DNA of 64,000 bases from positions 118 through 64,117 of the forward strand of contig CP092880.1 of assembly GCA_030710605.1 (NCBI GenBank), written 5' to 3'. This DNA comes from Cordylochernes scorpioides. Lineage: Eukaryota; Arthropoda; Arachnida; Pseudoscorpiones; Chernetidae. The first letter of the stretch is position 1, and every line of letters starts with the position of its first letter. The position numbers and the translations under genes were made by a program. Of this stretch, positions 21,041 to 31,728 are shown piece after piece. The notes beneath the pieces are model-generated. The model searched no databases. It saw nothing but the letters and a program-made list of their open reading frames with translations, and was not told where the DNA came from.

Positions 21041-23473
21041 GATTTTAATACACTTTGCGGCGCTGAGTTTGTGTTTACAAAAATGTAATGCCTCGATAAA
21101 GGTTGGCGTTCAGCCAGCCGAAATATTGGCAAAATAAATATTTTATAAAATCCAATATATGCCTTTTATTATCTAATGAATTAAATATGGATTGCTCTAT
21201 TTTCAAAATTCAGTATATATATACAGCTAATAATTATATATAATATTACAGATAAATACCATTATTATTATTTTGTCTACACATTGTGCTTGAAATAGAG
21301 ATTTATATATAACAGTGTAACCGTAAATAATTGTGTGCATACATATTAATTCTAAATTAATGATAAAATTTTAAGGGAAATAAATGAGTAAATTAAAAGT
21401 ATATACATAGTTATTTACAATCAATTAGGATATGAATTCTTTATAAATTTCTGGAAAATAAATTTTTCTGTTTATACTGTGTTTATCTTCGGCAGAAGCC
21501 CAACTTTCTAAAAACAGTCTACAATGCTTTTCTGTAATATTTTTGTATATAATTGATGCTTGTTTGAAATCAGGTATATGGCTATTATTTAGGGAGTGGT
21601 CAACTAGGAGGGATAATAGTTTGTAGTTTTTTAAAGCTGCTTTATGTTGATTAATACAATCTTTAAATGATTTACCTGTTTCTCCAATGTATGTAGCTTG
21701 ACATGTTTGGCAGGGAATTTTGTAAATTACATTGGTTGTATTTTCTTGGTTTGAAATATTTTTTGTATCTGAGTGGCGTAAGATTTGTTGTAGATTTTGT
21801 GCAGATTGATATGTTGTAATTATATTATATCTCTTTAAAATTCGGGCAATTCTCTCTGAGCCGTAGCTATATGGAATAGAGCAATATCTTTTTTGAGACT
21901 GATCACGACTATTATTTGAAGGTATAGCTCTTTGTTTATGAAAATGTTTTTCAATAATTTTTTAGGATAATTATTATTTATCAATTCTTTGAAAATTCTA
22001 TTTCTTTCTTCTGTTGCACTATTTCTATTTGAGTGATGTGTTTCTATTCTCTTGGTAAGAGATTTCACTACGGCGATTTTATTATGTATAGGGCCAAAGG
22101 AGCTGAAATATAAATAGTTTCCGGTGTGAGTAGGTTTTCTGTATATGCAAGTTTCTATGTTATATTGATTTCTTTTAAGCTGAATGTCCAAAAAGGCTAG
22201 GGAATTATTGCTTTCTTTTTCATGTGTGAACTTTAAAAAAGGTTTGAGACTATTGAGAAAACGTAAGAAGCTTTCAATGTTTGTTTCTGTTAGACAAAAA
22301 ATGTCATCAATATATCGTAGTCATAATATTATTTTAAATTGGTTTGAATTAATATTTTTTTCATCTATTTCATTCATAAATATGTTGGCTAATGCAGATG
22401 AAATCGGGTTGCCCATTGGTAGGCCTTTAATTTGCCGGAAGAATCTGTCTTTGAAACTCAAATAACTATGGTCTAAACAAAGTTTGATTAAATCTATTAA
22501 TGCTTCTTTAGAGAGGGGAAGAACAATTTCTGGGTGGATTTCAAGAAATGATCGGAGGGCCAGGAGTGCTTCATCGTGCGGGATTGAGGTGTAGAGAGAT
22601 TCTATATCGAAGGAAACCATCCTGCTGTCATTTGATATTTGAACGGTTTTGATATAGCTTCAACAGCTACTATGGGATTGGGGACTGTGTGAGGTAGTTG
22701 CTTTTGGAATGGAGAGATTACTGAAGATAGAAATTTCGTGAGAGGATAAAGAGGAGAACCAGCATAGCTCACTATTGGTCGTAATGGGATGTTTGGCTTA
22801 TGGATTTTAGGTAGGCCGTAAAATTTGGGTAGAGTTTTTTCTTCTGCTTTTAAATTTTCGAACGATTTTTTATTAAGATTATGTGTGCGTATAATTTTAT
22901 TTAGTTTTTTATTAAATTCTTTAGTGATATTAGGTAGTGGATCTTTTGATAGTTCTTCGTAAATTTCTTTATCTTGTAGTAATTGTTCGATTTTAGAGTT
23001 ATATTCAGAGTTATCCATGATTACAGTATTCCTTCCTTTATCGGAAGGTGTTATGATTATATCTTTGTTTTGTCTTAATAGATTAATTGCCTTTCTTTCA
23101 TCTTGTTGTAAATTTGTCTTATTTTGTCTTCTATTTTTTTAATGATCGGTGTTATTTCTGTTCTAACTTTAGATTTATCGTCATCGGGTAAAGGTTTTAT
23201 AGAATTTTCTATAGAGGCTAAGGTTTTAGGAATATGTATTTTTTTGTGATGGAACAAAATTCAATCCTTTAGATAAAAGTGTTACAATATCAGGCGAAAT
23301 CGACTGTTTTGGCAGATTCACAACATGATGTGATTTAGGTTGAATTTTTTGTTTCCATTTTTCTAGTTTATTTGACTGAATATTGCGAATTAATGTTGTT
23401 TTGTTTTGGCATTTGGTGTCCAAATATTTATTCAAATTGTCAAATAGATCATTAGGTAATATTCCCTTCAATA
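21041..23473 (-). mobile_element. Penelope-like minus-strand copy B
   Basis: It carries the 3' terminal region (21041-21390, equal to 12265-12611), the endonuclease, and most of RT. It is truncated at its 5' side by the LTR-like sequence at 23474. Together with copy A it forms a partial head-to-tail pair, an arrangement common for Penelope-like elements, with copia 2 between them. Confidence 0.82.
21400..23471 (-). pseudogene. Penelope-like RT-GIY-YIG protein, frameshifted
   Basis: Minus-strand pieces in order: N-terminal region (23471-23075, basic, two frames); RT N-part (23018-22602: LPKFYGLPKIHKPNIPLRPIVS); RT core (22620-22321: SFDIESLYTSIP, KGLPMGNPISSALANI); post-RT (22191-21835: IYRKPTHTGNYL); then, in another frame, SYGSERIARIL and GIY-YIG. 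The stretch that should carry YIDDIF lies at the 22321 frame break. Telomerase-like RT with a C-terminal endonuclease defines the family. At least four frame changes make it dead. Confidence 0.9.
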
Positions 23474-23761
23474 TGTTGGATGGTTGCGTGCGTGTTGGTG
23501 TGGCTTGTAGAAAGGCCGCTGATAAATTATAATTTAAATTAATTTATTAAAGCCAGAAATATATAAAGATAAAAGGAGTAACGGCCGTTGGGAGCTAGCC
23601 TTGTTGTTTATGACGCGCGTGGCCAGAAAGTCCCGGATGACGCCCCGCGCGCATGCGTAGTCAGGTTGCCGCTCGCGGTTGCCGAGGCCGTCACACTGCC
23701 CGTGTGTGTAGTGGAGCTTTGTCCCAGTTCGCGCTCGCTGAAGTAAAGTGTGGTCGCCACA
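23474..23761 (-). repeat. Possible solo LTR
   Basis: Minus strand begins TGTGGCGACC and ends CATCCAACA (TG...CA), 288 bp, with a GC-rich promoter-like half and AATAAA in the other. It separates Penelope sequence from repeat-unit sequence. The flanking tetranucleotides (AATA, TATA) do not match, so insertion is not proven. No partner LTR is present. Confidence 0.4.
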
Positions 23762-23968
23762 TATATATCTCACCCATAGAATTAACTAACCTCTTTGAGA
23801 GCGCTGAAAACGTCTTTGGGTAAATTCTACGCATCCCTTGCGGATTACATGAAATCAAAGCTCTCCCTAGACTGCCGAGAGCCATAAACGAAACCATGGT
23901 CTCCTGGTGACATTCTGAATTTTACAAAGATGTTATTGTGGCATTGACGCTCACCAGGGCTCACCAAC
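23762..23968. repeat. Tail of repeat-unit body (continuation of copy A)
   Basis: It matches 33360-33560 (CTAGAATTAACTAACC..., CATGGTCTCCTGGTGA, TTCTGAATTTTACAAAGAT), the end of unit B. Since copy A stops at 8239 just before this point, the 15.5-kb transposon nest 8240-23761 appears to have been built inside unit A. Confidence 0.72.
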
Positions 23969-24009
23969 ATCGCTTCTCGGCCTTTTATCTATGATCAAAG
24001 TGTAATATA
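23969..24009 (+). ncRNA. U2 snRNA 5'-end-like sequence (best copy)
   Basis: The first 18 nt are identical to eukaryotic U2, followed by TCTATGATCAAAGTGTAATAT against U2 GGCTAAGATCAAGTGTAGTAT. Similarity then ends, so the Sm site and 3' domain are missing. A pseudo-snRNA fragment, not a working gene. Confidence 0.62.
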
Positions 24010-24589
24010 TTTCGAAATTATTATAGACGCGTGAGATTCTTTTAAAAATTAAACAACTTCTACTGCCCTTACTGCAATGGAAAATTAATGGGGGGGCCTG
24101 GCTCATCAGTGGTGAACCCTCCCAGCGGTTTCGCCAGTTTAATCTACCATACCGCTGTTATATTGCATTTTTCGATCTTCCTTTTATAGTGATACTGATG
24201 CTAGACTCTTGGAATGGGTATTTTAGATGCACTATGGACATAAGCTTTAAGGACAGAGCAGAATTACATACAATTATAAATATATTAATTCGATTGCTCG
24301 AAGCATATTATATATATATAATTGTATGTAATTCTGATGTCCCCTTAAAGCTTATGTCCATAGTTATTCTAAAATACCCATTCCAAGAGTCTAGCATCAG
24401 TATCACTATAAAAGAATGATCGAAAAATGCAATATAACAGCGGTATGGTATATTAAACTGGCGAAACCGCTGGGAGGGTTCAATACTGATGAGCCAGGCC
24501 CTCCCATTAATTTTTACATTGCAGTAAGGGCAGTAGAAGTTGTTTAATTTTTAAAATAATCTCTCGCGTCTATAATAGTTTCTCGAAAT

Positions 24590-24629
24590 ATACTACACTT
24601 TGAACATAGAAAAAAGGCCGAGAAGCGAT
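24590..24629 (-). ncRNA. U2 snRNA 5'-end-like sequence (inverted partner)
   Basis: Minus strand from 24629: ATCGCTTCTCGGCCTTTT then TTCTATGTTCAAAGTGTAGTAT, which keeps GTGTAGTAT of the U2 branch-point-binding region better than the other copies. Inverted partner of 23969-24009. Confidence 0.58.
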
Positions 24630-24645
24630 GTTTTATACATAGAGA

Positions 24646-25770
24646 TGACCTGGCTTCGTCTGTCTTCTACTCGAGTTAATGTTTTGCTTGTTCCTACCTA
24701 CTAAAAATGATGATTTGGCTTCGCCCGTTGTCTGCTTTAGGGAATTTTCCCCGAAAGAATTTCGTTTCTGACAATCAAGCATGATATAGCAATATTGTCA
24801 TAATCATTTTCTGAATGAAAATGACTATTTTTGCCCAGTACTTAGTCATTTATATTTTTTTTGGCTAAAAAATCGACAATAAACTCATCCTGCATTTTTT
24901 TTGCTGTCCGTATTTAATCTTTCCCTATCTTGTATCTTTATTATTAAAAGATTTGTTATCAAATAATGACCACCTGATTATTTGAAAATATACAAAAGTA
25001 TCAAGCCTGTAGAACTTGAGACTTCACAACAATCAAGACTGGGTGAAGTAGAATGCGTCTGCCTTTGTCATTAAGACTGGGGGCACTACTCAGTAGCAGG
25101 CCGACCTAGCTGCAAAATGAAATGGCCACCTCTGACATGAGGAACAGACACCATATGCAGCCGCTTCTAACATGGATTACAAACTCTGCTCATCTTGTAT
25201 CCCTGTATCAGAAGTTCTTACAGCGTATTATCAGCCGGGCCAGCTGAGCCCAGGTTTTTTAACGAGTTTTACTGCTCCCCCTCCTTTTTCATCTGGGCTT
25301 GGGACCGGCAAAGGCGGAGTTAGTGTGAGAGTCAGTGAACACAATCGATACATTATAAACGATTACAATAGGTTTCTCATATATCAGCACATCAAAGACA
25401 CCAGTCTCTCTTTTAACCTATCAGAAACTACCATTCATTATTTTCAAATCGATAGTTAAAAAAAACAACATAAAGTTATTAACAAAAATCACCAATCCAT
25501 AAATAGATATGCATAGATCTACCCGATATTTATAATAGATTATTGCCTGGAAATAGAAACATAGATAGATCTGATAGTCTGATTATACAGAAGTCACTTG
25601 AAAAACTGAGAAAAGACAACTGTGTGTGTGTGTGAGGATAACATGGCAATTTATTTTGATCAAAACAATTACTAACTTATTTTGATTGCAAGAACAGAGG
25701 CAATGAGAGATAGACGTTGAGTAAAATGTAAAATAATATGTTTATTAATTTTTAAATACTGTTATAATAT
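24646..25770. repeat. Repeat-unit body, copy B, first part
   Basis: Collinear with 4220-5815, with more small indels than the A/C pair. Non-coding. Interrupted at 25771 by the TRIM. Confidence 0.8.
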
Positions 25771-25950
25771 TGTAACAAAGTATTTATTAATTTTATTATT
25801 TTTATTAACAGAGTGGTCATTTTTATGTTTTGCTACTCAGTAAATTTTTCCTCGTGGCTTATATTTTGTTTACCATTCATAGTTTGTTCTAGTCTGAAAT
25901 AAATTGTTACCTCATCCCGAAGTTGGTCTTCCCTAATTTTTCACGTGGCA
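25771..25950 (+). repeat. 5' LTR of TRIM
   Basis: 180 bp; contains TGAAATAAATTG, a possible polyadenylation signal region. Fragments of the same family at 43290 and 45357. Confidence 0.85.
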
Positions 25951-26280
25951 TTTTGGTGGAGATGCCGGGTAAGTTAGGGAAGACAAACTGAAGATCGCCG
26001 AGAAGACCTTGAAGCCATGGGTGCTGTGATCTACATTTTCGGAGACCGACTCCAGGATCCCACCACCGTGCTAAAGCCAAGACTTCCTCTAAGATGACGA
26101 TGTCCATATAGACGATACGACGACAAAGCCGCTCTTCACGCCGCAAGTAAAAGGACGCAAAGGTACTATGGACAAAGTTCCAAGACTTCAAGGGAATCCT
26201 TGGCAGAAGCACGTCAGATCCATGTCAGTATCTACAATAATTGCTAGCTGTGGGTCACAGCTCCCATAGGGAAGAAGCTA
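25951..26280 (+). other. Internal region of TRIM
   Basis: 330 bp between the LTRs. The frame on the minus strand (25907-26212) is an accident of GC content and has no family resemblance. The 25951-26035 part is repeated at 43467-43551. Confidence 0.7.
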
Positions 26281-26346
26281 TGTAACAAAGTATTTATTAA
26301 TTTTATTATTTTTATTAACAGAGTGGTCATTTTTTAATGTTTATAT

Positions 26347-26661
26347 TGAGACGTTACAGAAACAATTTTCAATTGTACATAAATTCCTTTAAAATGTTAC
26401 TTTAATTTTTCATATGTTTATTTTCAATTTCTTTTTCTCATTCATCAAAAGTCAATGATGTACATACTAAATTAGTAAAAACTCAATAAAAACGATATGT
26501 AAAAATACACATAAACAAATGGCTTGTAAAAGAAAGCAGCAATAAATGAGTTTAGGCAAAATGTCTATTTCATTAACAAACATTTCACTTTTAAAATAAT
26601 AAACTTTAAAAATAAAGTTTTACTAAACTAAAATTAGCGTTTTAAAAATAAAAACGTGGCA
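26347..26661 (+). repeat. 5' LTR of gypsy
   Basis: 315 bp, very AT-rich, with several AATAAA hexamers. Confidence 0.94.
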
Positions 26662-26697
26662 TTTGGCGCAGTCGAAAAGGATACGAAAAGAAAAAAT

Positions 26698-27097
26698 GGC
26701 GGAGAATCCAAACAACCAGTTGCAAAAATTCAACGGCTCGAAGTCGGCAATTAGGCCTGAGTCATGGATCAAATTATATGATTTTGAAAATAATTATTTA
26801 AAAGAAGATGAAAAAATCAAAAATCTTATGTACTACTTGACAGATTCAGCACTTGAATGGTATGCAGACGAGATTATTTCAAATCCTGCAATAAAAAGAT
26901 GGGAAGTTGTAAAGGAAAAGTTGATTCAAAGATTTGGTTCATACAACGCAAATCCAATTGTCTCAGCATCACATCGAAGATTAAAACGAGAAGAATCAAT
27001 AGAAAATTATTTTCAAGATAAAATTCGCCTGTTAAATCAAACCCATCTAACGAAGGAGGAAAAAAATTCATTTATTAACAGACGGACTTCCAAATGA
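26698..27097 (+). CDS. gypsy Gag, N-terminal part
   Basis: It begins at ATG 26696-26698 in context AAAAAATGGCG (MAENPNNQLQKFNG); the open frame extends upstream to the primer-binding site. A gag capsid-like region is seen (WIKLYDFENNYL, LTDSALEWYADEI, WEVVKEKLIQRFGS). The frame ends early at 27097. With one A fewer in the A7 run at 27060-27066 the reading continues into the next frame as IHLLTDGLPNDWK. Confidence 0.88.
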
Positions 27098-28319
27098 TTG
27101 GAAAGATTTAATTGTGGCTGCACAGCCAACTGACGCCACAAAATGGTTTCATATCGCTGCTTCAATTGAACAAAATAGGGCTTCAATTCAGTTTAAGCCT
27201 AAAAACAAAATACATCTCGCGACAAAAAATAATGATAATAGAAAAAATGTTTGCCCATTCTGGTGTCCAATATGTTCGAAAAAGGGAATAAAAATTAAAC
27301 ATTGGGTCACAGATTGTGAGGATTATGATCCTAATTATAAAAAGGATAGGCCTAATCAAAACACTTCAGTGAAACAAGTATGCGGAGCCCCGGAATTGTT
27401 GAATGTAAGTACTTTGACAAATACCCCTACACAAGGAGCTTTCAAGCTTATCAACATAAGTGTTGAAGTAAATGGAATTCCTGCGCAAGCATTTGTGGAT
27501 ACTGGAGCAACAGTATCAATAATCAATTGGCGATTGTTCAAGCGAACCCGTCTTCAACTTCAACCAAATTCAGACATTCACATCAGCCAAGCGGATGGTG
27601 TTACCAGGACATGTGGAAGCCTTCAGACCAAGGTAAGAATAGATAAACTAATTAAACCTGTAACTCTCCATGTAATGAAGAACTTTAAATATCCACTCTT
27701 GATCGGATTAGATGTTGCATCTCTTTTTAATCTTTTAATAGATGTCAAAGACAAAACAATTTACACCAAATTTGATGGATTACAAAATCCAATTCTTGTA
27801 AATCATCTAGAAGAGATAAGAGAACATGAATTAAAAAAATTACTTGAACACAATAGGAATGTATTTTCTCAGCATGCTATTGATTTGGGAAAAGTAGCTA
27901 TACAACATAAGATCATCACGAAAAGTGAACAACCAATTTCTCTTAGACCCTATCATCGTCCTCTAAAAGAGTATGAAGAAATAGCTGAACAAGTTAAAGA
28001 ACTTCTCGAACACAAGTTAATAAGAATTTCAGATTCTCCTTGGGCATTTCCTGTTGTTATGGTTCCCAAGAAGGATGGAAATAAAAGGATGTGCATTGAT
28101 TACAGACGTCTTAATGAGATCACACTGGATGACAGGCAACCCCTACCTCACATACAGGACATGTTTGATCGATTGCATGGATCCAGATTCTTCTCTACCC
28201 TTGATGTTGCATGGGGTTATTGGCAGATCGAAATGGACCCGCAATCTATTCAAAAAACTGCATTCGTCACAAACGATGGTCATTATGAGTTTTTAGTGAT
28301 GCCCTTTGGTTTAAAAAAA
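27067..28319 (+). CDS. gypsy Gag C-terminus, protease and RT N-part
   Basis: Continues gag (LTDGLPNDWKDLIV), a Cys-rich knuckle-like region (CPFWCPICSKKG...HWVTDC, not a canonical CCHC), an aspartic protease with DTGATVSI, then RT: VVMVPKKDGNKRMCIDYRRL, STLDVAWGYWQIEM, FLVMPFGL. The frame is lost at the A7 run 28313-28319, right after FGL, where the family reads KNAPATFQ-like sequence. Cytosolic polyprotein, processed by its own protease. Confidence 0.9.
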
Positions 28320-29337
28320 TGCTGCTTCAACGTTTCAAAGGATAATCCAACATATTCTAGGTGAATTATTATGGAAAGGAACTTGCTCTTTCCAAGATGA
28401 CATATTGGTGTACACGAAAACATGGCAAGAGCACATAGAGCTTCTTAGTAAAGTTTTTGACAAATTAAGACAGTACAACATGAAATTAAAATTGTCGAAA
28501 TGTATTTTTGGAAGAACTGAAGTAAAATACCTCGGACATATCATCAGTCACAATCAATTAAAACCTGATCCAGGAAAAGTAAAATCTATTCAAGACTTTC
28601 CAAGACCTGATACTGTAAAGAAAGTTCGTCAGTTCATGGGATTGGCAAATTATTACAGAAAATTTGTGAAGGACTTTTCTAAAATTTCATTCCCCTTGGT
28701 TCGACTCACTCGGAAGAATCAGCCCTTCATCTGGAATGAGGAAGTAGAGGAGTCGTTCGCTAAACTTAAAATGGCACTATCTACAAAACCTGTCCTTGCT
28801 ATTTACAACCCGGACTACCCCTCTAAAGTTTATACAGATGCCTCCAAATATGGAATTGGAGCAATCCTAACACAAATTGGTCCAGACAATGAGGAACATG
28901 TAATTGCTTATTACTCCAAAACACTGCAACCACACCAAGAGAATTATTCTGCTTATGAGATGGAATGCCTAGCCGTAATACAAGCAACTGATCACTTTCA
29001 TGTGTACATAGAAAACCAACCATTTGAAATCATCACTGATCACGCGGCGCTCCAATGGCTTTTCACCATGAAGAAACCGAAACCTAAGTATTTTAGATGG
29101 ATTCTTAGTTTATCCTCGAAATCATGTAACATCGTTCATCGTTCTGGAAAGCAACAAACTCATGTTGACGCCCTATCAAGACTCCCAGTTGTTAACATTG
29201 CAACTCAAGAACTTCAAGAACACCAACAAAATTCAGATTTGAGTTTCTTGAAAAATTCCCACACTCACGACGGTGTGGTAATGATCAAACAAAAAGGAGT
29301 TTTTAAAGCAGTTGTCCCAAACTCGCTTACCAAAAAA
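28320..29337 (+). CDS. gypsy RT C-part and RNase H
   Basis: Resumes in the third frame with FQRIIQHILG and FQDDILVYT (the RT catalytic DD; most relatives have YLDD or YIDD here), SKCIFGRTEVKYLGHIIS and FMGLANYYRKFVKDFS. RNase H follows with D (YTDASKYGIGA), E (AYEMECLAV), D (ITDHAALQW) and D (HVDALSRLP). The frame is lost again at the A6 run 29332-29337. Confidence 0.91.
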
Positions 29338-30332
29338 TATTGGAAGAATATCACGATTCATTGAGTCACCCATCAATAACCAAAACATGCAAACTTATAA
29401 CTCAATGTTATTGGTGGAAAGGAATAACAACTGATATCAAGAATTATGTTCGATCTTGTAAATCTTGTCAACTAGTGAAGGTCAGACATGAACCAACTTT
29501 AGGAAAAATGATCACTCCAACGTCAAATATCCAACCATTACAAATGATCGGTTGTGACACTATTGTACTGGGAACAGCAGCAGCTAACACAAAGCATAAA
29601 TTCATTCAAGTTTTTGTTGATCACGCAACTCGTTATCTATGGGCATATCCCACAATAACAAACACTGCTCAAGCTGTCACTCAATGTCTTGATAAGATAA
29701 TCAAATATGTTAATTCGATCAATACTATCTTAACAGATAATGGCAAAAATTTTATATCAAAAGAGTTCAACAAATTTCTTTCTTTACAAGGAATTAAACA
29801 CACATATACTTCGCCTTATCATCCTCAGTGCAATGGCATTTGTGAGAAATTAAATGATACGATAATGACAAAACTGAGTATAGCTGTTCTAGAGAAACCT
29901 AGATGTAAATGGAGCACATTGTTACCGCAAGTTGTCAAAAATTATAATTCCACACCACATGACGTGACTGGTTTTTCACCGCTTTTCTTAATGTATGGAA
30001 TCGGTAATGTACCCGAATTTGCCGACCAAACTCCAATTACAATTGAAGAAGCCAGGAAGAAAGCTAGCCTGCGGACAGAACAAAGTAGAAGTAAGTGGAA
30101 GATTAAACACGATAGCCATCACCCCAAGTATGTCTTTAAAGAAGGAGACTTAGTCATAAGAAAAATTGCCTTCAACGACCCTCGTCTCATCAAGACATCA
30201 CCAAAATATGAAGGACCATTTGTCATTCAAAAAAAGATATCTGATGTAACCTACGATATCTCTCTGAAAGACCAAAAGCAAGCAAGACGCGTTCACATAT
30301 CTCAACTTCGACCATTTATTACCCGAGAATAA
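29338..30332 (+). CDS. gypsy integrase
   Basis: HHCC zinc domain (H near 29370, CYWWKG, CKSCQLVK). Catalytic core D (MIGCDTIVLG), D (ILTDNGKNF) and E (NGICEKLNDT). C-terminal GPY/F-type module (YEGPFVIQKKI) ends HISQLRPFITRE just before the polypurine tract. All catalytic acids are present. Inserts the cDNA into the nucleus-located target. Confidence 0.92.
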
Positions 30333-30352
30333 ATGCTTCAAGAAGGGGAATA

Positions 30353-30667
30353 TGAGACGTTACAGAAACAATTTTCAATTGTACATAAATTCCTTTAAAA
30401 TGTTACTTTAATTTTTCATATGTTTATTTTCAATTTCTTTTTCTCATTCATCAAAAGTCAATGATGTACATACTAAATTAGTAAAAACTCAATAAAAACG
30501 ATATGTAAAAATACACATAAACAAATGGCTTGTAAAAGAAAGCAGCAATAAATGAGTTTAGGCAAAATGTCTATTTCATTAACAAACATTTCACTTTTAA
30601 AATAATAAACTTTAAAAATAAAGTTTTACTAAACTAAAATTAGCGTTTTAAAAATAAAAACGTGGCA
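30353..30667 (+). repeat. 3' LTR of gypsy
   Basis: 315 bp, no difference from the 5' LTR seen by eye; followed by ATAT. Confidence 0.94.
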
Positions 30668-30793
30668 ATATTTTGCTACTCTGTAAATTTTCCCTCATGG
30701 CTTATTTTTTGTTTACCATTCATAGTTTGTTCTTGCCTGAAATAAATTGTTACCTCATCCCGAAGTTGGTCTTCCCTAATATTCCACGTAGCA

Positions 30794-31439
30794 ATTTAGA
30801 AAGTTTTTTTGAGTTATTTTGAATAAATATGTGTATTACGATGCACTAGCACGCCATCTGTTATGAAAATTAGAAACTATTTTAGGCTTCTTTTTGATAT
30901 TGAACAATTTTTACTGCCCTTACTGCAATGGAAAAATTAATGGGAGGGCCTGGGTCATCAGTGATTAACCTTCCCATTAATTTTTCAATTGCAGTAAGGG
31001 CAGTAGAAATTGTTTAATTTCAAAAAGAAACTTACGCGTCTAAAATAGTTTCTAATTCAAATATATGTGTGTTCCACAATTATATATGTAGAGTTTGCAT
31101 GTAGCGAATGGCTCGCACTGAAGAAATAAATTATTGTATATATTGCCAATTTTCAACGTTTCATATCATTTGAGAGAAAAAATAATACGATCAATCAATA
31201 TTTAAAGTGATGGGTCGGTGGAAGGGTGGTCTTAACCGTTGGTTTTTGACCGTAACGAAAAAATGCTCCAATGGCACCCAATTCTTGCAAAAGTCCAACA
31301 CCACCAGCGAGTGCAAGTAACCAAATGGGGCTCTGGCACATTTGTAAATGCTAAGTCGAACTGCTTTTCACATTTGTAGACATGTGGTGCACTTAAAGTT
31401 AAAGCAGTCGCCAACTTCTACCCATCATGATTATAATGG
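30794..31439. repeat. Repeat-unit body, copy B, middle, with short palindrome
   Basis: It resumes the unit (AGAAAGTTTTTTTGAGTTATTTTGAATAAATA) and contains at 30860-31056 a shorter version of the palindrome (arms ~85 bp, TTACTGCCCTTACTGCAATGG and inverse). That insertion is absent from A and C at this point. Non-coding. Confidence 0.75.
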
Positions 31440-31728
31440 CCTGTAAAACGACACTTGAAGTTACACCGCATGAGTTTCTTTTTACCGAAAAATCAAAATT
31501 TTATTTCAAGGTGAAATATCGACTATTTCTAACCTTTTTGGATGAGGTATGAAAGGATGAATTATGATTTTATTTTTCCGTTCGTCATTACTCTTCAATC
31601 ATCCTTTCATACCTCATCCAAAAAGGTTAGAAATGGTCGATATTTCACCTTGAAATAAAATTTAGATTTTTCGTTAAAAAGAAACTCATGCGGTGTAACT
31701 TCAAGTGTCGTTTTACAATTACAGGCCG
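31440..31728. mobile_element. Fold-back MITE, second family
   Basis: Arms of ~120 bp: CCTGTAAAACGACACTTGAA at the left and its inverse (TTCAAGTGTCGTTTTACA, then ATTACAGG) at the right, with a ~35-bp loop (ATTATGATTTTATTTTTCCG). It interrupts ATTATAATGGC|TTGTACCAGG, which is continuous in copies A and C. The duplicated TTATAATGGC after it suggests a target duplication or local repair. Confidence 0.85.

Larger units (their letters stand above)
23969..24629. repeat. Palindromic repeat with U2-like sequence at both tips
   Basis: Inverted arms of ~320 bp meet at about 24300. Both tips are U2-like: plus strand from 23969 (ATCGCTTCTCGGCCTTTT, then ATGATCAAAGTGTAATAT) and minus strand from 24629. 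No MITE at the centre here, unlike copies A and C. Non-coding. Confidence 0.88.
26347..30667 (+). mobile_element. Ty3/gypsy retrotransposon, complete
   Basis: 315-bp LTRs (26347-26661, 30353-30667) starting TGAGACG and ending CGTGGCA, identical by eye, flanked by ATAT. The 5' LTR is followed by TTTGGCGCAGTCG, a TGGCGCAGTCG-type primer-binding site seen in many insect gypsy elements. AAGAAGGGGAATA precedes the 3' LTR as polypurine tract. One gag-pol, no env. All three frame breaks lie in A6-A7 runs. Confidence 0.95.
25771..30793 (+). mobile_element. TRIM (short non-coding LTR element) with gypsy nested in its 3' LTR
   Basis: The 180-bp LTR at 25771-25950 (TGTAACAAAG ... CACGTGGCA) recurs from 26281. 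The second copy is split by the gypsy insertion at 26346/30668 and ends at 30793. The interior is only ~330 bp with no sizeable coding frame. After the 5' LTR comes TTTTGGTGGAGATGCC, suited to tRNA priming, and GGGAAGAAGCTA precedes the 3' LTR as polypurine tract. Flanks are ATAT at the left and ATTT at the right against an uninterrupted TATAATATAGAAAG in copy A, so a 4-bp duplication with one change. Net size about 0.7 kb. Confidence 0.85.

Noticed and set aside
31440-31728. Hairpin precursor of a regulatory small RNA
   Set aside because: Arms of ~120 bp interrupting a sequence that is continuous in other copies are better explained as a fold-back MITE.
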